Positions 1 through 6,746 of a stretch of 8,699 bases of DNA are shown here, one piece after another; position 1 is the stretch's first letter; the number at the start of each line of letters is the position of its first letter. The notes below the pieces were generated by a model. That model saw only the letters and a program-made list of their open reading frames with translations. It was not told where the DNA came from and ran no database searches. Source of the stretch: Campylobacterales bacterium (GTDB lineage Bacteria > Campylobacterota > Campylobacteria > Campylobacterales > JACAEZ01); assembly GCA_013388565.1 (NCBI GenBank), contig JACAEZ010000117.1, forward strand, positions 1-8,699, written 5' to 3'. A program made the position numbers and the translations under genes.

Positions 1-761
1 CAGCAACTTATACAGGTGTCATGGATGAGATAAGAGAGCTGTTTGCACAGACTAAAGAGGCACAAATTAGAGGTTATGGAATTGGTAGATTTAGCTTTAA
101 TGTAAAAGGTGGTAGATGTGAAAAGTGTCAAGGTGAAGGTGAGATAAAAATAGAGATGCACTTTTTGCCAGATATAATGGTTAAATGTGATGGCTGTTTA
201 GGAAATAGATACAATCTACAAACTTTAGAAATTTTTTATAAAGGTAAAAATATCTCTGAAGTTCTTAACATGAGTGTTGATGAGGCTATTGAATTTTTTA
301 GTGCAATTCCAAAAATATATCAAAAATTAAAAACCCTTCAAGATGTTGGACTTGGATATATCACTTTAGGACAAAATGCTACAACTTTAAGTGGTGGAGA
401 GGCTCAACGAATAAAATTATCTAAAGAACTTGGCAAAAAAGATACTGGAAAAACTTTGTATATTTTAGATGAACCTACAACTGGTCTTCATTTTGCAGAT
501 GTTGATAGATTAGTAAAAGTACTTCACCATTTAGTAGAACTTGGAAATAGTGTTGTTGTAATTGAACACAATTTAGATGTGATTAAAAATAGTGATTATA
601 TTATTGATTTAGGACCAGAAGGTGGTAATAAAGGTGGTCAAATTGTAGATATTGGAACACCTGAAGAGTTGGCAACAAATCATAAAAATTCAAAATCTTA
701 CACTGGCTATTTTTTAGATATAGAGTTAAATGGAAAAAAAAGTGAGTTCAAAAAAAGATAA
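1..761 (+). CDS. uvrA: UvrABC excinuclease subunit A, C-terminal part (5' end outside window)
   Basis: This is the DNA-damage-recognising ATPase of nucleotide excision repair, which loads UvrB at lesions. Only the last ~252 residues are present, against roughly 940 in the full protein. The frame is already open at base 3 and encodes [15 protein letters not shown], a conserved UvrA stretch, so the ATG at 21 is internal and not the start. The C-terminal zinc finger is visible as CEKC (about 117-128) and CDGC (about 186-197). The ABC signature [15 protein letters not shown] lies at about 387-431. Walker B with its catalytic Glu ([12 protein letters not shown]) begins at about 456, and the switch His follows in VVVIEHNLD. 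The C-terminus ends normally for the family in a [17 protein letters not shown] segment. No truncation or frameshift is visible. The next gene begins inside the last 32 bases, which suggests co-transcription. Identification is from family motifs known by memory and is very secure. Confidence 0.97.
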   Translation, partial: ATYTGVMDEIRELFAQTKEAQIRGYGIGRFSFNVKGGRCEKCQGEGEIKIEMHFLPDIMVKCDGCLGNRYNLQTLEIFYKGKNISEVLNMSVDEAIEFFSAIPKIYQKLKTLQDVGLGYITLGQNATTLSGGEAQRIKLSKELGKKDTGKTLYILDEPTTGLHFADVDRLVKVLHHLVELGNSVVVIEHNLDVIKNSDYIIDLGPEGGNKGGQIVDIGTPEELATNHKNSKSYTGYFLDIELNGKKSEFKKR

Positions 762-2130
762 TATTTTAATAATTTCACCAAAAAATTATTTAGATAACGA
801 TAAGGCTTCTGAATATGTCGAAAAGTTTAATAAAGATATAGCAAAAGTTGATTTTTCTAAGGTTGATGCTGTTGTTGTAAGTTTACTTCAAGTTTCATCT
901 TTTAATAGAAATGGAATTATTCTTTTTACAAATTTTTTAATATCTTTAAAAAAATATAAATTGGATTTGCTTGTTGGTTTTGTTGATTATGATGATGAGC
1001 AGTTTTACTCTCTCCGCCAAATGTTTGATAAAAATTTAAATATTGCTCTATATAAAGATATTGCAATATTGTCATGTTTTATTAAATCTAGTAAAAATAA
1101 AAATAGAAAACTATTATTATATGTGGATAACAAAAATCAAGAAAATTGGATATTTTCAGAGCTTGTCACACTGGGATTTACAGTTGTAATAGCTAAAAAT
1201 GATGAAGATTTTGAAAAACTTAAAGCAGATTTTGAAAAAGAGAATATTATCACCCAAACACAACTAGCCATGATTGAAGACAATATAGCTTCAAGGGTAG
1301 TTGATGAGTTTGTAATATACTATCCAGAAGGTAGTTTAGATGGTGAAAGTGAAACAAAATTTAATTATAAAATATTTCATACATATATAATGCAAGGTTT
1401 TAGTGTATTTGGTATAGATTTTAGTGATGTAGAGTTTATAAATAATAGAGGTGCAAATTTTATAATTAATTTACAAAAACAATCTTATTCAAAACATATA
1501 AAAGTTGCACTATTTAATATCGGTGCAGATTTAAATCAAAACATTATTCAATATATAAATCAACATGATATTGTTATTTTTAAAGATGAAAAAAGTTTAC
1601 TAAATGACTCAAATTTAATCTCTCATGCAAAAAAATATATTGAAAAAAACTCATCTAATATAGGATTTTCAATTATTAAAAAATCACTACCGCAAATTAT
1701 TGAAAGTGTTATAGAATCAATTGATACTATGCTTGATATAAAATGTGAAAAAAAAGAGTTAAAAGCGATTGAATGTAATTTAGATTTAAATTTAAAAGCT
1801 ATAGCTTCAGAGATTGATTTTAAAGGTAGTGTAAATTTAAAACTTATTTTTGTATATGATTTAGAGTTAGCAAAAGATATTTCAAAAAAAATGCTATTAA
1901 TAGAAAAAGTCGGAATAAATGATTTATTGGACTCTATATCAGAGATTACAAATATATTAAGTGGTGCTATAAAAACTGTCCTTTCAAACGATGGTCAAAA
2001 AATATCATTATCAACTCCCAAAACAGAACGATTTATATTGAAATTATTTGAACCTATTGTGAATAAAAAAGCTATTAAAATAGAGTTTATTTCCAATAAG
2101 CAACCACTCTTTTTATACTTAATTCCATAA
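730..2130 (+). CDS. STAS-STAS-CheX-like chemotaxis protein
   Basis: This is a 466-residue cytoplasmic protein with no signal peptide or membrane segment. The C-terminal part (about 315-466) looks like a CheX/CheC-type CheY-P phosphatase domain. Its helix carries D401-SIS-E405-IT-N408-ILS-G412, matching the family's ExxN catalytic pair and following Gly, and the later strand ISLSTPKT also fits. Upstream are two STAS-like alpha/beta domains (about 10-115 and 192-300). Where many STAS proteins have D-S-S-G, these read N59-R-N-G62 and N238-N-R-G241, so neither has the usual phosphorylatable Ser. Residues ~125-170 resemble the first half of a receiver domain ([10 protein letters not shown]) without an obvious phospho-Asp strand. 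The domain calls are my reading by eye. The likely role is dephosphorylating CheY or a related receiver, but partners are not shown. The ATG at 730 lies within uvrA and has only a weak ribosome site (GAG at 723-725). A GTG at 742 is an alternative in-frame start. Confidence 0.75.
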   Translation: MEKKVSSKKDNILIISPKNYLDNDKASEYVEKFNKDIAKVDFSKVDAVVVSLLQVSSFNRNGIILFTNFLISLKKYKLDLLVGFVDYDDEQFYSLRQMFDKNLNIALYKDIAILSCFIKSSKNKNRKLLLYVDNKNQENWIFSELVTLGFTVVIAKNDEDFEKLKADFEKENIITQTQLAMIEDNIASRVVDEFVIYYPEGSLDGESETKFNYKIFHTYIMQGFSVFGIDFSDVEFINNRGANFIINLQKQSYSKHIKVALFNIGADLNQNIIQYINQHDIVIFKDEKSLLNDSNLISHAKKYIEKNSSNIGFSIIKKSLPQIIESVIESIDTMLDIKCEKKELKAIECNLDLNLKAIASEIDFKGSVNLKLIFVYDLELAKDISKKMLLIEKVGINDLLDSISEITNILSGAIKTVLSNDGQKISLSTPKTERFILKLFEPIVNKKAIKIEFISNKQPLFLYLIP

Positions 2131-2165
2131 ATATTTTTGTTTTATTAAAACATGTAAAAATATTT
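2129..2165. terminator. AT-rich nested hairpin after the CheX-like gene
   Basis: The outer arms AAATATTTTT (2129-2138) and AAAAATATTT (2156-2165) are perfect 10-bp complements. Inside them, GTTTTA-T-TAAAAC (2139-2151) is a second perfect palindrome, and the four bases ATGT form a one-sided bulge. The left arm begins within the stop codon of the CheX-like gene (TAA at 2128-2130). No clean T-run follows the right arm directly; the T-run at 2176-2182 is about ten bases further on. It may be a weak terminator or an mRNA 3'-end stabiliser. The stems have almost no G-C pairs, so stability is doubtful. Confidence 0.4.
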
Positions 2166-2175
2166 AAATTAAAGG

Positions 2176-2191
2176 TTTTTTTAGCTAAAAT
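2176..2191 (+). promoter_or_regulatory. Putative vegetative promoter for the M23 peptidase cluster
   Basis: TAAAAT at 2186-2191 resembles a -10 box and is preceded by a T-run (2176-2182). This fits the known epsilonproteobacterial sigma-70 pattern, where a T-rich stretch replaces a defined -35 box. Transcription would start near 2198, leaving a leader of about 20 bases that carries the AGGAG ribosome site. In such AT-rich DNA chance matches are common, so this rests mainly on its position in the only sizeable gap of the plus-strand half. Confidence 0.45.
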
Positions 2192-2207
2192 TAAGCTTTT
2201 AAATTTT

Positions 2208-2212
2208 AGGAG
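2208..2212 (+). promoter_or_regulatory. Ribosome binding site that fixes a TTG start
   Basis: AGGAG lies 6 bases before the TTG at 2219. It is among the best ribosome sites in the window, and the reading frame from this TTG gives a complete signal peptide. Together these support TTG as the start of the M23 peptidase gene. Confidence 0.75.
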
Positions 2213-2218
2213 CTTATT

Positions 2219-3421
2219 TTGAGAATATTATTTATATTAATTATATTTATAATTACTTTTTTATATTCTGCTGAAATCAAAGAGAATAAATGGCGAAATG
2301 GTGAAACTCTTTTAACATTTTTTAAAAGATATAAAATACCTTTAAATTTATATTATAATTTAGATAAAGAAGAACAAGAGTTAGTAAGTGAAATTGTTGC
2401 TGGTGTAGAGTATCAACTACTTTATGATGAAGATGATAAATTAGAACAGATATTAATACCAATTGGAGATGAGTCACAAATACATATAGTAAATAGTGAT
2501 GGAAATTATAGTTTATCAATTATTCCTATTTCGTATATACAAAAAAATGAGCGACTTGTAATTAATATTAAAAATTCTCCATATATAGATATAGTAAGAG
2601 CTACAAACAGCTCTGTGTTGGCAAATGAGTTGTTAAGTGCTTTCAAAGGTGGAGTTAATTTCAAAAATTTGAAAAAAAATGATACTTTAGTAATTGTATA
2701 TAATCAAAAAATAAGACTTGGCAGACCTTTTGGAACTCCTCAAATAAAAGCTTCTATGCTAAAAACAAATAATAAAGAGACTTTTGTATTTTTGTATGAA
2801 GATAAATATTATGATGAAGATGCAAAAGAGATAGAAAATTTTTTACTAACAACTCCTGTAACTGGTGCTAGAATATCATCTACATTTAGCTTAAATAGAT
2901 ACCATCCTGTATTAAAAATTTATAGACCACATTTTGGTGTTGATTATTCAGCACCAGTTGGAACTCCTGTAAAAGCTGCTGGAGATGGTAAGATAACTTT
3001 TAGAGGTGTAAAAAATGGATATGGAAATACTATCGAAATAGCTCACATGAATGGCTATAAAACTATTTATGCTCACTTAAATAGTTTTAACAAATCTATA
3101 AAAGATGGTAGATTTATTAAAAAAGAGCAAGTTATAGGTTATGTTGGTTCAACAGGACTTAGTTCTGGTCCTCATTTACATTTTGGTTTATATAGAAATA
3201 ATAAACCTATAAATCCGCTAATATCTATTAAAGTGGAAAATTTACTGATTACTGGTAAAGATAGAGAAAAATTTTTAGATTACACAAAACAGATGAAATC
3301 GGAAGTTTATAGTGCAATAGCAGATAATATAAAAGCTACAAAATATGAAAGAATAGAGTATCATGTAAAGCTAAATGAGCAACATATCAATAAAGATTAT
3401 AGTACAAAAGTACATAATTAA
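2219..3421 (+). CDS. Secreted M23 family zinc metallopeptidase, Csd3/Pgp3-like
   Basis: This is a probable periplasmic peptidoglycan DD-endopeptidase/carboxypeptidase. In Helicobacter and Campylobacter, relatives (Csd3/HdpA, Pgp3) trim crosslinks and set helical cell shape. The protein has 400 residues, close to the ~403 I recall for H. pylori Csd3. Residues 1-18 form a signal peptide (hydrophobic core, likely cut after YSA). Residues ~20-210 are the family's N-terminal region, which in Csd3 occludes the active site. The M23/LytM domain follows at ~211-335. Its zinc ligands are H238 and D242 (HFGVD) and H321, and the catalytic histidines are H286 (YAHL) and H319 (HLH), so all key residues are intact. 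A charged tail of ~65 residues follows. The start is TTG, chosen because AGGAG precedes it and it gives the whole signal peptide. CorA follows after 21 bp, probably in the same transcript. Confidence 0.9.
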   Translation: MRILFILIIFIITFLYSAEIKENKWRNGETLLTFFKRYKIPLNLYYNLDKEEQELVSEIVAGVEYQLLYDEDDKLEQILIPIGDESQIHIVNSDGNYSLSIIPISYIQKNERLVINIKNSPYIDIVRATNSSVLANELLSAFKGGVNFKNLKKNDTLVIVYNQKIRLGRPFGTPQIKASMLKTNNKETFVFLYEDKYYDEDAKEIENFLLTTPVTGARISSTFSLNRYHPVLKIYRPHFGVDYSAPVGTPVKAAGDGKITFRGVKNGYGNTIEIAHMNGYKTIYAHLNSFNKSIKDGRFIKKEQVIGYVGSTGLSSGPHLHFGLYRNNKPINPLISIKVENLLITGKDREKFLDYTKQMKSEVYSAIADNIKATKYERIEYHVKLNEQHINKDYSTKVHN

Positions 3422-3442
3422 AAAATAAAAAAAGGGATTGTC

Positions 3443-4399
3443 ATGATAAAGTTTTATGTACAAGATAATAGCAAAATTGGTATCTTTGACTTAGAAGAGA
3501 TTATTGAAAATCCCCCTTTGAAAGAGAAAATTATTTGGGTAGATATGATTTCTCCTACAATATCTGAAATAAGATATATTACTACAAACTATCAAGTTGA
3601 ATTTCCTACAAAACAAGAGACAGAAGAGATAGAGATAAGTTCAAGATATTGGGAAGAAGATGATAATATCACAATAAATAGCTACTTTTTAATAAATGAA
3701 AAAGATAATCCATATAATGAAACAGTATCATTTATCTTAACAGATGAATTTTTAATAACTATCAGATACAAAGAGCTTAGAACATTTGATGAGTGTACTA
3801 AAAAAATATTATCAACACCAAGAGCATTTAAAGATGGTTATTATGTTTTTAGTAATATTTTAGATATTAGAATTGATGCTGATGCTGATATTTTAGAATT
3901 TTTATCACGGGAGATAACAAGGCTTAGAAAACAGGTTTTTTCTGACTACTCTAATGATGATGAAGAGATATTAGAGTCAATCTCTTTATATGAAGATTTG
4001 AACATGAAAGTTAGAGAAAATTTAATGGACAAACAACGAATACTCTCTTCATTTCTTCGTTCAGATAAAATTTCATTAAATTTAAAAGAGGAGGTAAAAA
4101 TCATGTTAAAAGATATTATCTCACTTGTAGATTATACAGAGTTCAATTTTGAACGGTTAGACTATTTACAAAATGTATTTGTTGGTTTGCTTAGCATTGA
4201 ACAAAATAAAGTTATAAAAATATTTACGGTTGTATCCGTAATATTTTTACCACCAACTTTAATAGCTAGTTTATATGGCATGAATTTTCAATTTATGCCA
4301 GAATTAAATTGGAAATTTGGTTATCCATTTGCAGTAGCTCTCATGATAATATCCTCAATACTACCTATTTATATATTTAAACGAAAAGGATGGTTATGA
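3443..4399 (+). CDS. corA: CorA-type magnesium/divalent cation transporter
   Basis: This encodes an inner-membrane Mg2+ (possibly Co2+/Ni2+) channel, which works as a pentamer in known relatives. It has 318 residues, the usual CorA length. The large N-terminal cytoplasmic domain spans ~1-250, with a long acidic helical stretch at ~145-245. Two C-terminal membrane helices lie at about 258-279 and 293-313. The family's signature GMN is at 279-281 (LYGMNFQFMPEL), at the end of the first helix. The acidic loop and basic KRKGW tail also fit. AAAGGG at 3431-3436 lies 6 bases before the ATG. The gene sits 21 bp after the M23 peptidase, and the NUDIX gene overlaps its end, so all three are probably co-transcribed. 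The exact metal preference cannot be read from sequence. Confidence 0.93.
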   Translation: MIKFYVQDNSKIGIFDLEEIIENPPLKEKIIWVDMISPTISEIRYITTNYQVEFPTKQETEEIEISSRYWEEDDNITINSYFLINEKDNPYNETVSFILTDEFLITIRYKELRTFDECTKKILSTPRAFKDGYYVFSNILDIRIDADADILEFLSREITRLRKQVFSDYSNDDEEILESISLYEDLNMKVRENLMDKQRILSSFLRSDKISLNLKEEVKIMLKDIISLVDYTEFNFERLDYLQNVFVGLLSIEQNKVIKIFTVVSVIFLPPTLIASLYGMNFQFMPELNWKFGYPFAVALMIISSILPIYIFKRKGWL

Positions 4400-4986
4400 G
4401 TTTTGAGCTGATTAGTGATTTTAATCTATCTGATTTGGATAATTCTAAATATATAAAACTCAAAAAAGCTAAATTCAAACAACAAAATATTATTAGAGAG
4501 TGGGATTTAATAGAGGTACACAACTCTGTTGCAACACTGCTATTTGATGATATAAATGATGAGTTTATTTTAGTTAAACAGTTTCGACCACCAGTTTATT
4601 TGCAAAATAGAGATGGTTTTACATATGAACTTTGTGCTGGAATTGTAGATAAACCAAAACCACTTATAGAGATAGCAAAAGAGGAGATTTTAGAAGAGAC
4701 AGGATATGATGTTAATATAAATAATATACAAAAAATAACCTCTTTTTATACAAGTGTCGGCTTTGCTGGTTCAAAACAAGAGCTATTTTTTGCAGTAGTA
4801 AATGACTTCTTAAAGGTAAACGAAGGTGGCGGAAATTTAGATGAATATGAACTTATCGAAGTTGTAAAATTAAAAAAAGAGAGAGCAAAAGAGTTTATGT
4901 TTGATGAAAATATAGCTAAAACACCAGGGCTTATGTTTGCTTTCATGTGGTTTTTTGAAAACGAAAAAGAGTTAATCAAAAAATAA
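4396..4986 (+). CDS. NUDIX hydrolase, ADP-ribose/UDP-sugar diphosphatase type
   Basis: This is a cytoplasmic NUDIX enzyme of 196 residues that probably hydrolyses a nucleoside diphosphate sugar such as ADP-ribose or UDP-glucose. The strand FILVKQFRPPVY and the segment YELCAGIVD are typical of the ADP-ribose pyrophosphatase/NUDT14-like branch, as I recall it. The NUDIX box G82-IVDKP-K88-PLIEIAK-EEILEETG has the full spacing and the metal-binding Glu residues E97, E100 and E101. The first consensus Glu is Lys (K88) and the consensus Arg is Glu (E96). I place the start at ATG 4396, which overlaps the corA stop as ATGA and has AAGGA (4386-4390) five bases upstream. An ATG at 4390 is in frame but lacks a ribosome site. 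The gene ends in the bidirectional hairpin. The substrate is inferred from family resemblance only. Confidence 0.85.
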   Translation: MSFELISDFNLSDLDNSKYIKLKKAKFKQQNIIREWDLIEVHNSVATLLFDDINDEFILVKQFRPPVYLQNRDGFTYELCAGIVDKPKPLIEIAKEEILEETGYDVNINNIQKITSFYTSVGFAGSKQELFFAVVNDFLKVNEGGGNLDEYELIEVVKLKKERAKEFMFDENIAKTPGLMFAFMWFFENEKELIKK

Positions 4987-5007
4987 GAGAATAAACTCTT
5001 ATTTTTT
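4978..5007. terminator. Bidirectional intrinsic terminator between the NUDIX gene and carA
   Basis: AAAAAATAAGAG (4978-4989) and CTCTTATTTTTT (4996-5007) form a perfect 12-bp stem around the loop AATAAA. Read on the plus strand it ends in six Ts; read on the minus strand the A-run at 4978-4983 likewise gives a U-run. The NUDIX stop (TAA, 4984-4986) lies in the left arm and the carA stop (5006-5008) overlaps the right arm. One element therefore serves two convergent transcripts separated by only 19 bp. Confidence 0.85.
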
Positions 5008-6127
5008 ATATAGATTTTGCAAACTCTAAAAAGATATTTCTACTCTCTTTAGGTCCTGGACTTGCTTCTGGGTGGTGTTGGACGCTAAAAATATTTTTAT
5101 TTTTATATTTTACACCTTCTATTGTTCCATCAAATAGATTTATATGTGTTATTTCTGCAATTTCTGTTATATTATCTGGTACATTGTAGTTATGATTTTG
5201 AGCCGTTATTTCTACAAAGCCAGTTTTTTGATTTTTAACAGGGTGGTTTCCACCATGTTGTCCAAATCTTAACTTATATGTTGGATAACCACTTGCAATA
5301 GATAACAGCTGATGTCCTAAACATATCGCAAACATAGGCACATCTGCATCAATTAATTTTCTAATTTCAACATGCTCTTTTTTCAAAATCAGCGGGTCAC
5401 CTGGTCCATTTGACAAAAACACACCTTTTATTTCACCACTTTTATATCTATTTATAAGCTCATCGCCACTAAAATCATTTGGCATAACTTCAACTTCTAA
5501 ACCAACCTCTGTCAATTCATTTAAAATATTTCTTTTTATACCAAAATCAATGGCTACTATTTTTTTTCTATTTTCTTGAGGTTTATTATATGAAAGTGTC
5601 TCTGTATTCCAAACACCACTATCATGAATGTACGATTTTTTTGTACTAACCTCTTCAATGTAGTTAATATCCTCTATTCTAGGAGATTTTTCAAGCATTG
5701 CTTTTAACTCATTTTTATCAGAAATTTCAGTAGATGCAATCATCATACAAGCACCGCTATCTCGAAGTTTTTTAGTGATATATCTTGTATCCACATGACT
5801 TATGCCTAAAGCACCCTGCTCTTTTAAAAATTCGCCTAAAGATTTTTCACCTCTAAAGTTTGAAAAATTTTCATTATAGTTTCTAACAATCATACCTTTA
5901 CAAAAAACAGCTTTACTTTCCATATCATCGCTATTTGTACCAACATTTCCAATCTCTGGCATAGTAAATGTGACAAACTGTCCAGCATAACTAGGGTCTG
6001 AAATAATCTCTTGATACCCTGTAATTGATGTATTAAAAACTATCTCACCAACTTTTGTGCCATCACTTCCAAAACTAAGCCCCTCTAAATATATACCATT
6101 TTCTAAATAAAGCCATATCTTTTTCAT
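5006..6127 (-). CDS. carA: Carbamoyl-phosphate synthase small (glutaminase) subunit
   Basis: This is the glutaminase subunit that releases ammonia from glutamine and channels it to CarB, making carbamoyl phosphate for pyrimidines and arginine. It has 373 residues, a normal length. The N-terminal CPSase small-subunit domain includes GEIVFNTSITGYQEIISDPS (27-46). The C-terminal class I glutamine amidotransferase has the nucleophile C269 in AICLGHQLL and the catalytic H352 and E354 in QHHPEASPGP. FLSNGPGDP (237-245) supplies the oxyanion-type loop. All catalytic residues are present. AGAGG (6138-6134) lies 6 bases before the ATG. The start overlaps the DUF507 stop as ATGA, which implies translational coupling. 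carB is not in the window. The gene ends in the shared hairpin. Confidence 0.97.
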   Translation of the reverse strand: MKKIWLYLENGIYLEGLSFGSDGTKVGEIVFNTSITGYQEIISDPSYAGQFVTFTMPEIGNVGTNSDDMESKAVFCKGMIVRNYNENFSNFRGEKSLGEFLKEQGALGISHVDTRYITKKLRDSGACMMIASTEISDKNELKAMLEKSPRIEDINYIEEVSTKKSYIHDSGVWNTETLSYNKPQENRKKIVAIDFGIKRNILNELTEVGLEVEVMPNDFSGDELINRYKSGEIKGVFLSNGPGDPLILKKEHVEIRKLIDADVPMFAICLGHQLLSIASGYPTYKLRFGQHGGNHPVKNQKTGFVEITAQNHNYNVPDNITEIAEITHINLFDGTIEGVKYKNKNIFSVQHHPEASPGPKESRNIFLEFAKSI

Positions 6128-6675
6128 AGTAAACCTCTTTTTTTAAGTTCTTCTTCGTACAACTTTTGAAACACTATATCATACTCTTCGGTTCCTGGAA
6201 TTAAAGGTCTTTTGTAGTTTTCTATCTTTTCGATTACAACCACTTCAAGCTCTTCAAATGATTTTAAATATAACTCTATTGCATTATATATAATATTTTT
6301 TATTCTATTTTCACTGCCTGAAAATGAAATAAGCCCTTTTTCTAACAGTGTATTTAAAATTTCATGAGATATATGGTTATATCTATCATCTCTTGACAAG
6401 ATTATTCCAAACTCTGGTGCAAGTTTTTTCTTTGCAAGCCAAAAGAGTTGCTTATAATCAGCTCTATAAAACTCTATATCTTCCTCATTTTTTTCTAAAA
6501 TTTCTCGAACCTTCTCTTCGAGTTTCATTTCATTTTTAATATCTTGTATCAAGATTTCTTCAGCTATCTTTTTTACACTATCAAGCCCTTTCGTCATCTC
6601 AACCAAATTTGACTTAAATAAGTCAATACCGATTTTATTTGCGATATATGGTGCATGAGGTAATCTTACTCTCAT
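6124..6675 (-). CDS. DUF507 family protein
   Basis: This 183-residue, highly charged, probably cytoplasmic protein has no signal peptide or membrane helix. Its start MRVRLPHAPYIANKIGIDL is the hallmark of the DUF507 family, which is common in Campylobacterota and some other bacteria and has no established function that I know of. The rest is mostly helical and rich in Glu and Lys, with LAPEFGIILSRDDRYNHISH-type turns in the middle and an acidic, basic-capped C-terminus. The ATG at 6675 is preferred because it gives the family N-terminus and AAGG (6686-6683) lies 7 bases upstream. A TTG at 6693 would add six residues with no support. It overlaps carA by ATGA, and this pairing is also present in C. 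jejuni as I recall. I do not infer a function from the pairing. Confidence 0.85.
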   Translation of the reverse strand: MRVRLPHAPYIANKIGIDLFKSNLVEMTKGLDSVKKIAEEILIQDIKNEMKLEEKVREILEKNEEDIEFYRADYKQLFWLAKKKLAPEFGIILSRDDRYNHISHEILNTLLEKGLISFSGSENRIKNIIYNAIELYLKSFEELEVVVIEKIENYKRPLIPGTEEYDIVFQKLYEEELKKRGLL

Positions 6676-6705
6676 AAAGTTGCCTTGTGTCAAATTTTAA
6701 AAAAG

Positions 6706-6711
6706 ATTGTA
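6706..6711 (-). promoter_or_regulatory. Putative -10 box for the DUF507-carA transcript
   Basis: On the minus strand, TACAAT at 6711-6706 is preceded by TTAGA and, further up, a T-rich stretch (ATTTTTACC). This fits the loose epsilonproteobacterial sigma-70 pattern. It sits in the 64-bp gap before DUF507 and would leave a leader of about 25 bases. The match is modest in AT-rich DNA. Confidence 0.4.
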
Positions 6712-6727
6712 TCTAACTATTGGTAAA

Positions 6728-6746
6728 AATTTAATGAATTTAAATT
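6728..6746 (-). terminator. Possible weak terminator after the MotE-like gene
   Basis: AATTTAA (6728-6734) and TTAAATT (6740-6746) are perfect 7-bp arms around a TGAAT loop. On the minus strand the second arm runs into TTT, and the stop codon TAA (6742-6740) lies in the first arm. The stem is all A-T, so it may be too weak to stop RNA polymerase by itself, and readthrough into DUF507-carA is plausible. Confidence 0.3.

Noticed and set aside
2322..2519. Minus-strand open frame inside the M23 peptidase gene
   Set aside because: It lies wholly antisense to a well-supported gene, and its His/Leu/Tyr-rich product is typical of reading AT-rich coding DNA backwards.
3402..3416. GTAC-AAAA-GTAC repeat at the end of the M23 gene as a terminator
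   Set aside because: The stem is only four base pairs, flanked by a mismatch and without a T-tract; corA follows after 21 bp and is likely on the same transcript.
4746..4979. Minus-strand open frame inside the NUDIX gene
   Set aside because: It is antisense to a motif-supported gene; its Ser/Phe-rich product shows no domain or ribosome site.
6348..6539. Plus-strand open frame inside DUF507
   Set aside because: Short and antisense to a gene with a recognised family N-terminus; no features of its own.
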